The notes: a model not told the origin generated them from the letters alone. A stretch of 64,000 nucleotides of DNA from Prostheceraeus crozeri (GCA_907163375.1 CAJQUW010016163.1:310001-374000); one strand, 5' to 3'; shown: positions 50,560 through 58,882, numbered from the stretch's first letter. Numbers and translations are program-made.

Positions 50560-52311
50560 GACAAGAGGAGGGGAGAAGTGATCAATGTAACTGTTGTGAA
50601 TTGTACTTCTGCGAAAGTTGACATAAAACTGTGCAGTCAAACGGGGAATTTAACTTATTTGTCTATTTTAAATGATTTTCAGGTTTTTATCAAACCTTAA
50701 GTGAAATTTGAAATGCTGACTATTATGATTGTATTTTGCGAATGTGATTTAAAGCCTTGGATGAGTATTATGGGTATGCTGAACTTACTTGTACAACACT
50801 CTTAAACGATAACGAAATGAAGACGGGAGTAAGAGAAGAAGACAGAGGGGAAACTAAAGAGGGGATTTTCCTTCGTTTGATCGCGAGGTAAGGCGGGTTC
50901 CCCAGTTACTGATATCGACATCAAATCAATAATTAGCATCATTAATCAGCTGGTAGTCAGTTGATGCACATGTTATGTATTTTTGACAAAATGAATACCT
51001 CTTTTGAAATATTATTTAAATTGGAATGTCTATTAATAGACTAACCTATTGAAAAAATGCCATGTGATTTTATGCTATTTTGTTTCTGTTTTTATTTTTG
51101 ATTTGATTGTTGGCTTGAACACTTTTCATTTTTAAAGCAGGCAATCTTCCAAATAATAATGAACCAAGATATTACAATTTGTCTCAACAACAATATGATA
51201 TTCGAAAATTAAAATCGATCCTTCATCAATTAATAAATCTAAGTTGTAAACATTACATAAAATTATTTTTGAATTACTAACTGTAAAACATTACCCAAAT
51301 TGCATTAGTGACCTATATGCAATTTAGTAACAACGTGATAGTTGCCCATATACAAATGATAAATGTTCTTGAATTCGAAATTTTCGACGATATTTCATTG
51401 TTTTACAATGCCAACTCTAAAATGTTTAGCTAAATGGTGCAACTACGTAGCGCATTCGACGCATGTATGTCTTTTCATTGATGGTACCGGCGCCAGTTTT
51501 GCTACATATCTAATGATTCTTTTGAAATGTGAAACTTTGACACTGAAGCATTTTCCAAACATTAATTGATCTAAATTACATCTTTGGCGCACCACATCGG
51601 GGATTTCTCTAAGTTTACCCCGGGTAAAGGGATGGCATTCAGAAAATCACCCTCAGAAGATGTACCCAGAAGCTAACCCACGAAGTTTCGCATTGTTCAA
51701 ATACTTGCCTAAATCCTTGATAAATATGATGCTGCAAAAGAAGCGGTAGTCTTTATTGATCTACGATGCAATCTACAATTAAAATTTGTTTCTAATTATG
51801 TACAGTGGAATCTATTGTTGAAAATTCAAGGATGTCTCTAACATAAGCAACCGGAAAAAGTAAGTTCGCATGAGAAATTTATTTTGGCGCTTTATAAAAC
51901 TGATATTTCCATCCTTTTTTGCATAGGATTAATTTTCTTATGCTATAACCTATTTTTCATATTAAGATCTGGTCGATGGTTCATTCAGACAATCTCTTTC
52001 AGATACCGGTACTTTAGAACATCTGTATCTTCAAGATGAAATCGATCGGATGTCTCTTTTAGAAGCCAGTGCGATCTAAGTAAAAGGATCGCATGTTTTC
52101 TCGTTGAAATAAATGATTAGCCTAATTGCTGGCCCACGGTAGACAAGAAACACTGAGAGATGGCGTGAATGGACATATAGCAGCAGCGTGAGACACTTCA
52201 TTCGTTTTGTTTGGTCGAGCATGCCGTGAACTGATAATTTAAGTCCAAATTTACCCCAGGAGTAGTAAGCAAAACTCCACTTCTGGACCGCGCAAGATGG
52301 CGGCCATCGCT
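50560..52311. other. Gene-free AT-rich DNA
   Basis: No gene or repeat supported. Confidence 0.5.
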
Positions 52312-52600
52312 GCGTCCCCCCCCCCCCTCTGGCACGGCAGAGTGTCGTGGTCGGCCGCCGTGGTGCTTCGTGTCTGAGTCCCCCCCCCCTCTGGAACGAC
52401 AGAGGTTGTGGTCTGTCGTGGTGTGCCGGCCGGGTGGGTCCACGTTCACAACATGTTCGCTGACGTCCCCCCCCCCCCTGCAACAACAGAGTGAGACTCG
52501 GGTGCGTTGGTCCGACCGCCTGGTTGACGTGGGCGACCGTCTAGGTTGACGTGGGCGACCGCCAGGATTAGTCTTGAGGCTATAGTGTGTGATGTTTTTG
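52312..52600 (+). repeat. GC-rich block with poly-C runs and short hairpins
   Basis: Three segments of about 70-90 bp each begin with a C-run of 9-14 (52316, 52380, 52466). The first two continue CTCTGG.ACG.CAGAG, a 5-bp hairpin. Near 52520-52566 the 20-mer GGTTGACGTGGGCGACCG(T/C)C is tandemly doubled. The block contrasts sharply with the AT-rich surroundings. Minus-strand open frames here come from the repeated structure. Confidence 0.75.
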
Positions 52601-52689
52601 GTGTGTAGCGTCCAAACGAAGCATCGGATGAGAAAACGGAGGCCAGATTCGGAATCTACGTGAAATTTTGGGTTAGGAGGGATGTTTCC

Positions 52690-54775
52690 AGCGAAATCGG
52701 AGAGAAAAAATTTTCGGCTGACGTCCCCCCCCCCTGGACAGCTTGCTTCCAGTGGACGGATTTTGTCGTGCGATAGCTCGTTTGAAAGCTAAGAGTGAGA
52801 CAAATTCAGTGAAAGAATCGGCTTGTTCCTATCTGTCTTCGTTCAAAAGTTAGAGCGGTTACAAGATTTTAGGTCGGAGCTCGCTCACCTGAAAAAATCC
52901 TAAGTGTCAGAGTGACTTTGTATGGGTAAAATTTTGAAAATTTTCCAAAGTGTGGAATTTCGACCTGGGACCGTCACCAAAACATTTTTCATCAAATTTC
53001 ACTGACCTCCCCCCCCCCCCGACAACAATCTTCTAACTTTGGTTCTAGTGGACGGATTTTGTCTTACAGCTACTCGTTTGAAAGAGGAGAAAAAACTGCT
53101 CGACAACATTTTTTGTTGCGAGTCAATCGGACCAGCCGTTCACAAGTTAGAGCGGTTACAAGATTTTAGGTCGGAGCTCGCTCACCTGAAAAATCCTAAG
53201 TGTCAGAGTGACTTTGTATGGATAAAATTTTGAAAATTTTCCAAAGTGTGGAATTTCGACCTGGGACCGTCACCAAAACATTTTTCATCAAATTTCACTG
53301 ACCTCCCCCCCCCCCGACAACAATCTTCTAACTTTGGTTCTAGTGGACGGATTTTGTCTTACAGCTACTCGTTTGAAAGAGGAGAAAAAACTGCTCGACA
53401 ACATTTTTTGTTGCGAGTCAATCGGACCAGCCGTTCACAAGTTAGAGCGGTTACAAGATTTTAGGTCGGAGCTCGCTCACCTGAAAAATCCTAAGTGTCA
53501 GAGTGACTTTGTATGGGTAAAATTTTGAAAATTTTCCAAAGTGTGGAATTTCGACCTGGGACCGTCACCAAAACATTTTTCATCAAATTTCACTGACCCC
53601 CCCCCCGACAACAATCTTCTAACTTTGGTTCTAGTGGACGGATTTTGTCTTACAGCTACTCGTTTGAAAGAGGAGAAAAAACTGCTCGACAACATTTTTC
53701 GTTGCGAGTCAATCGGACCAGCCGTTCACAAGTTAGAGCGGTTACAAGATTTTAGGTCGGAGCTCGCTCACCTGAAAAAATCCTAAGTGTCAGAGTGACT
53801 TTGTATGGGTAAAATTTTGAAAATTTTCCAAAGTGTGGAATTTCGACCTGGGACCGTCACCAAAACATTTTTCATCAAATTTCACTGACCTCCCCCCCCC
53901 TGGACAGCTAGCTTCTATCTTGGCTTCTAGTGGACGGATTTTCTCGTGCAATAGCTCGTTTGAAAGCTAAGAGTGAGACAAATTCAGTGAAAGAATCGGC
54001 TTGTTCCTATCTGTCTTCGTTCAAAAGTTAGAGCGGTTACAAGATTTTAGGTCGGAGCTCGCTCACCTGAAAAAATCCTAAGTGTCAGAGTGACTTTGTA
54101 TGGGTAAAATTTTGAAAATTTTCCAAAGTGTGGAATTTCGACCTGGGACCGTCACCAAAACATTTTTCATCAAATTTCACTGACCTCCCCCCCCCTGGAC
54201 AGCTAGCTTCTATCTTGGCTTCTAGTGGACGGATTTTCTCGTGCAATAGCTCGTTTGAAAGCTAAGAGTGAGACAAATTCAGTGAAAGAATCGGCTTGTT
54301 CCTATCTGTCTTCGTTCAAAAGTTAGAGCGGTTACAAGATTTTAGGTCGGAGCTCGCTCACCTGAAAAAATCCTAAGTGTCAGAGTGACTTTGTATGGGT
54401 AAAATTTTGAAAATTTTCCAAAGTGTGGAATTTCGACCTGGGACCGTCACCAAAACATTTTTCATCAAATTTCACTGACCTCCCCCCCCCTGGACAGCTA
54501 GCTTCTATCTTGGCTTCTAGTGGACGGATTTTCTCGTGCAATAGCTCGTTTGAAAGCTAAGAGTGAGACAAATTCAGTGAAAGAATCGGCTTGTTCCTAT
54601 CTGTCTTCGTTCAAAAGTTAGAGCGGTTACAAGATTTTAGGTCGGAGCTCGCTCACCTGAAAAAATCCTAAGTGTCAGAGTGACTTTGTATGGGTAAAAT
54701 TTTGAAAATTTTCCAAAGTGTGGAATTTCGACCTGGGACCGTCACCAAAACATTTTTCATCAAATTTCTCTGAAC
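52690..54775 (+). repeat. ~295-bp tandem satellite, seven units, two variants
   Basis: The marker TGTGGAATTTCGACC recurs at 52951, 53247, 53542, 53834, 54129, 54424 and 54719, giving a period of 292-296 bp. Each unit has a poly-C run of 8-12 after CACTGACC. Half of the unit is constant; the other half comes in two forms. Form A has GACAACAATCTTC and CTGCTCGACAACATTTT; form B has TGGACAGCTAGCTTC and GAATCGGCTTGTTCC. The order is B, A, A, A, B, B, B. Units of one form are almost identical, implying recent unequal exchange. Open frames inside simply repeat with the unit. Confidence 0.93.
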
Positions 54776-54905
54776 GAGGGGGGGGGAGGTCAGTGAAATT
54801 TGATGAAAAATGTTTTGGTTAAGGTCCCAGGTTGAAATTCGGAAGTTTTAAATTTTTCAAAATTTTCACCACACTGGAGCTCTCACACTTAGGAATTTTT
54901 TCACT
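54776..54905 (-). repeat. Inverted partial satellite unit
   Basis: From a G-run at 54779 the sequence GAGGTCAGTGAAATTTGATG onward is the reverse complement of the constant half of the satellite unit, with more differences than between tandem units. It makes the right edge of the satellite a foldback structure and marks the border with the virus-like element. Confidence 0.85.
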
Positions 54906-55075
54906 TGTGGCATGTTACATGGACATGTGCTGGCGGACCAACTTCCCGTGGTCATATGAGAATGGTTCAGGTGTCATATTGTAAAGAATGATAAGACAAA
55001 TCGTTTGCAACAAACCGGATGTCGCTACGATGAATACTTTCGGAGATAGAGCCATTTTTAAGTTTTCTTCCGAGC

Positions 55076-55083
55076 ATATATAA
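55076..55083 (+). promoter_or_regulatory. TATA box of the coiled-coil gene
   Basis: ATATATAAA sits about 30 nt upstream of a likely start (TCACTTC near 55108). A 5' splice site, ACGAG/GTAAGC, lies at 55126, and a matching 3' splice site TTATCTTACAG ends at 55655, just before the coding ATG, giving a leader intron of about 530 nt. Confidence 0.7.
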
Positions 55084-55672
55084 ACCCCCGACAACGTAAG
55101 TCTGATCACTTCATCGAAAGACGAGGTAAGCGACGGTCGTCGCTCTGAGCTCCCGATATCGGGTGCAAAGGACTCTATCTTTTGAAGTAGGCAAGCTATC
55201 TTGCTACTTCAAAGTTTGTATGATAGAGTTTGATAGTGTCTTTACTACTGATAAAATTTTTTAAAAGTAGTATGAGTAGTAAAATGCGGAATTTTTTAAA
55301 AATTATTAATTTTCACTTTTTTCAAAGTTTTAACATATAGACTAAGGTTTTCAAGTATCCTGAGTTCAAATCTGCTATCAGATTTGAAATTTAACTAAGT
55401 CTAAGGCAGCTTTGAGGGGTTAGATCCCAGCTACTGATCACTACCTTTGACTCGGCGTTCCTGTTACCACTTCGGGGCAGTGACAATGATGTCTTCAGCT
55501 GTAAAGAGCGGGTATCGGGGAAGATCTCTCACTTCCCTAGTGATCGGTACAAGGCCTTCGGGCTGTCGACGGGATCGAGTGCCACTCACTACACTCTTTA
55601 GGAATATGACTGTACTACATGATTCCAAACTTATACAAATTTCATTATCTTACAGCTAACGATAAATCAGGC

Positions 55673-56851
55673 ATGGCAAACGATAGAAACAGAAAGTATC
55701 ATATCAAAATGTGTGTGTGCGGTCGTATAAATCGCAGTGCGGACGCCAAGGCTCACGTCAAGAAGGCGGGCACCGGCCACATGATTGTCTTGAATAGGGT
55801 TGCGTGCGTGAAGTGTAGAGTGCTGAAGGGTGATGAGGATGAGGCGCGTTTCTACAGAGTGCATGCTGACTGTAGTGGTGGTTTAGTGACTGATTTGAGA
55901 TTTACACAGTTGATTGTGGAAGAGAGGGAGCGAATGTTGGCGAATGTTGCGAATGTTGTTGAGAATGTTGTTGAGAATGTTGTTGAGAATGATGAGTTGG
56001 CGAGAGCGGTTGCGTCGTTGGAGGGTGAGATTGAGCAGCGGAAGAGAGTGCTTGAGAGTGATGATGAGGATGATGTGGATTTAGATAGGGAGCGTGTGAG
56101 GAAGCGTGTGAGGAAGTTGAGCTCTTCGTCATCGGAGGTGTCCAACATCGTCATCACCGACCCCCCGAAGAGCTCATCTTCCCCAAAAGTGAAGAGTGGT
56201 GGGATTCGTGTGCAGTCGGCGAGGTGGTTGAAGGATGAAGAGAAGAGACATGTTTCGCAGCAGATGGCGCATGAGTTGTTAGTGAATAAGTTTGAGAGTT
56301 TGAAGAAAGTGAAGGATGAAGTTGTGAAGGAGTTGGATGAGTTGAAAAAGAAGGATTTGAAGTCGAAGGAGGTGGCGGATGAAAACATTAGAATGAGGCG
56401 TTGTGTGACTGATTTGAAGAATAAGACGCGAGAGTTGGAAGAGAAGAATGATGCGTGTGAGAAGAGGGCGAGTGCTGCGGAGAGAAGAATGAGAGATGCA
56501 GAGGCGAAGTTTGAGGAGATGATGAAGGAGATGAGTGTGTTGAGAGCGAGGAATGTTGAGTTGGAGAGGACTGTGGCTCGGCGGGGTGATGAGAGGCAGG
56601 CGTGTGAGAAGTTGGAGCGCATGAGGGATGAGTGGGAACGTGTGAATGAGGATCGTTTGTTTGAATTTCACATCCCTATTCGGGACAATCATTTGGCCGG
56701 CGAAGTACTCGTCAATCAAAGTCTCGACGAGTCCATCCTATGTTACAATGGTCATCCCACGAAAAAGTGTCTCCATGCCAGCCTGAGAATGCGCGGCCAT
56801 CTACACAAATTTTCGATTCGGAAACGCGCGAGACTACCTAAGGATGACTAA
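55673..56851 (+). CDS. Coiled-coil protein with N-terminal Cys/His cluster, function unknown
   Basis: I do not recognise the family. The ATG at 55673 is preferred because a 3' splice site ends at 55655 and upstream in-frame codons would be intronic. The 392-residue product begins with a possible zinc-binding cluster (C14, C16, H28, H36, C45, C48). A short repeat region encodes NVVE three times (about 55947-55990); an acidic patch with ESDDEDDVD follows, then a Ser-rich linker. Residues about 200-345 form a long Glu/Lys-rich coiled coil (LRARNVELERTVARR and similar). The tail is basic (IRKRARLPKDD). The coding strand is strongly purine-rich through the coiled coil. A 61-nt intron (56856-56916, branch-like CTAAC at 56892) appears just after the stop, followed by the histone-like stem-loop and ribozyme. 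Confidence 0.7.
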   Translation: MANDRNRKYHIKMCVCGRINRSADAKAHVKKAGTGHMIVLNRVACVKCRVLKGDEDEARFYRVHADCSGGLVTDLRFTQLIVEERERMLANVANVVENVVENVVENDELARAVASLEGEIEQRKRVLESDDEDDVDLDRERVRKRVRKLSSSSSEVSNIVITDPPKSSSSPKVKSGGIRVQSARWLKDEEKRHVSQQMAHELLVNKFESLKKVKDEVVKELDELKKKDLKSKEVADENIRMRRCVTDLKNKTRELEEKNDACEKRASAAERRMRDAEAKFEEMMKEMSVLRARNVELERTVARRGDERQACEKLERMRDEWERVNEDRLFEFHIPIRDNHLAGEVLVNQSLDESILCYNGHPTKKCLHASLRMRGHLHKFSIRKRARLPKDD

Positions 56852-56968
56852 CTTGGTAAGTGAAAAAGTAAATAAGATAGTATATCCTATTCTAACACAT
56901 ATCATTTTCATTGCAGATCTTTGCCCGCCTTCACCACCCCATCACGTCACTCCCGAGAACGAACCATC

Positions 56969-56984
56969 GGCTCTCTTAAGGGCC
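56969..56984 (+). terminator. Histone-mRNA-like 3' stem-loop, copy 1
   Basis: GGCTCT-CTTA-AGGGCC folds into a 6-bp stem (one G-U pair) with a 4-nt loop and is followed by ACC. This is the size and arrangement of the metazoan replication-dependent histone mRNA stem-loop, which is bound by SLBP. The predicted ribozyme cut is 5 nt after the stem. Confidence 0.75.
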
Positions 56985-56989
56985 ACCTA

Positions 56990-57058
56990 GGGGCAAGACA
57001 TGATAGAACCTCCACGCGGTTTGCCCTGGGCAGTCTTCGGACTGGCGAATACTATCAT
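56990..57058 (+). ncRNA. HDV-like self-cleaving ribozyme, copy 1
   Basis: It folds as the HDV double pseudoknot: P1 GGGGCAA (56990-56996) with TTGCCCT (57021-57027), starting with the G-U pair seen at the HDV cleavage site; P2 ATGATAG (57000-57006) with CTATCAT (57052-57058); P3 ACC/GGT; L3 TCCACGC; P1.1 GG (57028-57029) with CC of L3; P4 AGTC-TTCG-GACT; J4/2 GGCGAAT with the catalytic C at 57046. The cut is expected between 56989 and 56990. Confidence 0.85.
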
Positions 57059-57109
57059 TAAGTTGAATCTGCTATCAGTCAACTTGAACGTTGCGTCGCG
57101 TTAGAGGGG

Positions 57110-57117
57110 TATATAAA
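57110..57117 (+). promoter_or_regulatory. TATA box of the 88-residue gene
   Basis: GTATATAAACC lies about 30 nt upstream of a CTCATTTCATTTCATTTC start region, with the ATG at 57149. It comes within 20 nt of the end of ribozyme module 1. Confidence 0.75.
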
Positions 57118-57148
57118 CCACTGCCTCTCATTTCATTTCATTTCAATC

Positions 57149-57415
57149 ATGCAGACGCCGAACAGTCAAGTCAGCTCTCCTCGCGGACCGCAGTTAAGGC
57201 CGCGAAATTTATTTAATGAATTTGCTAGAATAGAGGAGCAAGACAGAGTTTTTAATAATCTTGCTCGGATTGGCAATCCGATGACAGCAACTGCTGTCAA
57301 TCCAACGGAATGGCGCTACATTCCACTCTATACTCACATGCCAGTTAGTGTGGAAGTCGACAGTGCTACCAAAGAGAGAGTCTTTGACTCTCTCAGCAGA
57401 ATTGGTAGGCTGTAG
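57149..57415 (+). CDS. Small protein with three F-x-x-[FL]-[AS]-R-I repeats
   Basis: An 88-residue protein of unknown family. The start ATG follows a TATA box by the right spacing. A short motif is repeated three times: LFNEFARI (about 21-28), VFNNLARI (34-41) and VFDSLSRI (79-86), each in a charged context (EEQDR, TKER). Such repeats could be short linear binding motifs or helices. The middle has a Pro/Tyr-containing segment (WRYIPLYTHMP). No signal peptide or membrane segment. The stop lies about 10 nt before the conserved CCCGAGAACGAACC that leads into the second stem-loop/ribozyme module, so the 3' UTR is about 50 nt. Confidence 0.7.
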   Translation: MQTPNSQVSSPRGPQLRPRNLFNEFARIEEQDRVFNNLARIGNPMTATAVNPTEWRYIPLYTHMPVSVEVDSATKERVFDSLSRIGRL

Positions 57416-57442
57416 GATGACGACTCCCGAGAACGAACCATC

Positions 57443-57458
57443 GGCTCTCTTAAGGGCC
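57443..57458 (+). terminator. Histone-mRNA-like 3' stem-loop, copy 2
   Basis: The same GGCTCT-CTTA-AGGGCC hairpin, followed by ACCAT and then the ribozyme. It lies 28 nt after the stop codon of the 88-residue gene. Confidence 0.75.
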
Positions 57459-57463
57459 ACCAT

Positions 57464-57532
57464 GGGGCAAGACATGAGAGAACCTCCTCGCGGTTTGCCC
57501 TGGGCAGTCTTCGGACTGGCGAATACTATCAT
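57464..57532 (+). ncRNA. HDV-like self-cleaving ribozyme, copy 2
   Basis: Identical fold to copy 1, with L3 TCCTCGC exactly as in HDV. P2 is ATGAGAG against CTATCAT, leaving one mismatch in the middle. The cut is expected between 57463 and 57464. Confidence 0.82.
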
Positions 57533-57631
57533 TAAGTTGAATCTGCTATCAGTCAACTTGAACATTATGCAGTCGATTGCTATCCCTGAAGCATTCTGAT
57601 TCGCTGTTGAGCAATTCATTGTTGAAAACCC

Positions 57632-57639
57632 TATATAAG
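57632..57639 (+). promoter_or_regulatory. TATA box of the 83-residue gene
   Basis: CTATATAAG lies about 48 nt upstream of the ATG at 57680, with a CTCATTCAATT start-like region between. Confidence 0.75.
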
Positions 57640-57679
57640 CCAGAAGATTGTAGCGCTTCTCATTCAATTTGAAGTCACG

Positions 57680-57931
57680 ATGGAAGCGACATCTGCCGAC
57701 AATATTCCCGTCTTCACTGATGAAGACAACGGTATTCCCGAGTTCGTCATCCTCGACGAGTGGGATGAGGATGAGAAGAAGGGGAAGATCAAGAGGATCG
57801 TTTGGACGGATGAGGTGTGGACTCCAAATACCACTCGCATCCGAAAGGTGCCAGATGCACCACCACGGCTTAGGCGGTATAGGGTATACGAGAACCTAAG
57901 CGTCATACCCATTGACTATTCCAGTCAATAG
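57680..57931 (+). CDS. Small acidic protein, function unknown
   Basis: An 83-residue protein with an acidic N-terminal half (TDEDNGIPEFVILDEWDEDE) and a more basic C-terminal half (TTRIRKVPDAPPRLRRYRVYE). No known family, signal peptide or membrane segment is seen. The TATA box at 57632 and the stem-loop/ribozyme module about 30 nt after the stop make it the third gene with the same 3' arrangement. The charge split would suit a DNA- or partner-binding early protein, but that is only a guess. A competing plus-strand frame overlaps at 57669-57899; this frame is chosen for its start context and position. Confidence 0.65.
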   Translation: MEATSADNIPVFTDEDNGIPEFVILDEWDEDEKKGKIKRIVWTDEVWTPNTTRIRKVPDAPPRLRRYRVYENLSVIPIDYSSQ

Positions 57932-57961
57932 TCAAATTTACGTCCCCGAGAACGAACCATC

Positions 57962-57977
57962 GGCTCTCTTAAGGGCC
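57962..57977 (+). terminator. Histone-mRNA-like 3' stem-loop, copy 3
   Basis: The same 16-nt hairpin followed by ACCAT and the third ribozyme, 30 nt after the stop of the 83-residue gene. Confidence 0.75.
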
Positions 57978-57982
57978 ACCAT

Positions 57983-58051
57983 GGGGCAAGACATGATAGA
58001 ACCTCCTCGCGGTTTGCCCTGGGCAGTCTTCGGACTGGCGAATACTATCAT
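57983..58051 (+). ncRNA. HDV-like self-cleaving ribozyme, copy 3
   Basis: The best copy: P1 GGGGCAA/TTGCCCT, P2 ATGATAG/CTATCAT fully paired, P3 ACC/GGT, L3 TCCTCGC identical to HDV, P1.1 GG/CC, P4 with a UUCG loop, and J4/2 GGCGAAT identical to HDV. The cut is expected between 57982 and 57983. Confidence 0.87.
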
Positions 58052-58086
58052 TAAGTTGAATCTGCTATCAGTCAACTTGAACGTTG

Positions 58087-58424
58087 CAAATGAAGTTCGG
58101 TGTAATACTTCCTTTCGACGGGCGTTCCTGTAAAGGGCGGCGGTGAAACCCGTAGCTATGTATACCGCAAGGGACATTCGGCAATGGTCAATCTTGTTAA
58201 ACCTCTCTGCGTCATGTTTGCAAGTGATTGCCTCTGTCTCAACGTAGCATGCATTCGCGTCAGGGCGACATTTAGCCAACTGTCGAAGGTTGCCTAAAAC
58301 TTTCCATTGCATACGTTATGAGAACCATGAGTTCTACCTGTCTCTATCAATGAGACGAATTGATGAATGGAATGAAATGGGAGGACACTCACGCGCCACA
58401 CGCAACATAACACACTTCTCTCTT
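58087..58424. other. Spacer after the third ribozyme module
   Basis: No ORF supported. It shares GGCGTTCCTGT with the leader intron of the coiled-coil gene (near 55457) and has several small GC-rich inverted words (CGGCGG, CCGC), so a structured RNA is possible. Confidence 0.4.
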
Positions 58425-58835
58425 CCGTAGTCTAACAAGCTCTTTACACATGGATCGCAGTCGATTGCTATCCCTGTATCAGAAGTGTAAGCTATCTTAA
58501 TTTATTTGACACTATTTTATCTACCATCATCGTCCATATGAAATGTTTTTAGATTTACAAGTTAGACTAAGCGTGCTACTATTTCCAAATGAAAAAGTAT
58601 ACATGGTTAAATCATCCACTTAAGCCCATCCGTAGTCTAACAAGCTCTTTACACATGGATCGCAGTCGATTGCTATCCCTGTATCAGAAGTGTAAGCTAT
58701 CTTAATTTATTTGACACTATTTCATCTACCATCATCGTCCATATGAAATGTTATAAGATTTACAAGTTAAACTAAGCGTGCTACTATTTCCAAATGAAAA
58801 AGTATACATGGTTAAATTATTCACTAAAACCCCAT
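58425..58835 (+). repeat. Tandem duplication, 205-bp unit
   Basis: Two nearly identical units begin CCGTAGTCTAACAAGC at 58425 and 58630. Each contains CACATGGATCGC, then GCAGTCGATTGCTATCCCTG, then AAGTGTAAGC, which could be a tiny first exon (MDRSRLLSLYQK) with a 5' splice site. The 20-mer GCAGTCGATTGCTATCCCTG also occurs at 57569-57588. Confidence 0.85.
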
Positions 58836-58882
58836 TCAAGTAAGTCAGTATGAAAGCAAAGATAATACGAAATAAACATTTA

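Noticed and set aside
52076-52486. Arg/Gly-rich minus-strand ORFs.
   Set aside because: They arise from repeated GC-rich, poly-C DNA and shift frame between repeat units.
53039-53786. Repeated 64-81 codon ORFs.
   Set aside because: They are the satellite unit read in one frame, repeated at the 295-bp period.
55852-56719. Long antisense ORFs (256 and 146 codons) opposite the coiled-coil gene.
   Set aside because: Shadows of a purine-rich coding strand; composition is Ser/Phe or His/Pro low-complexity.
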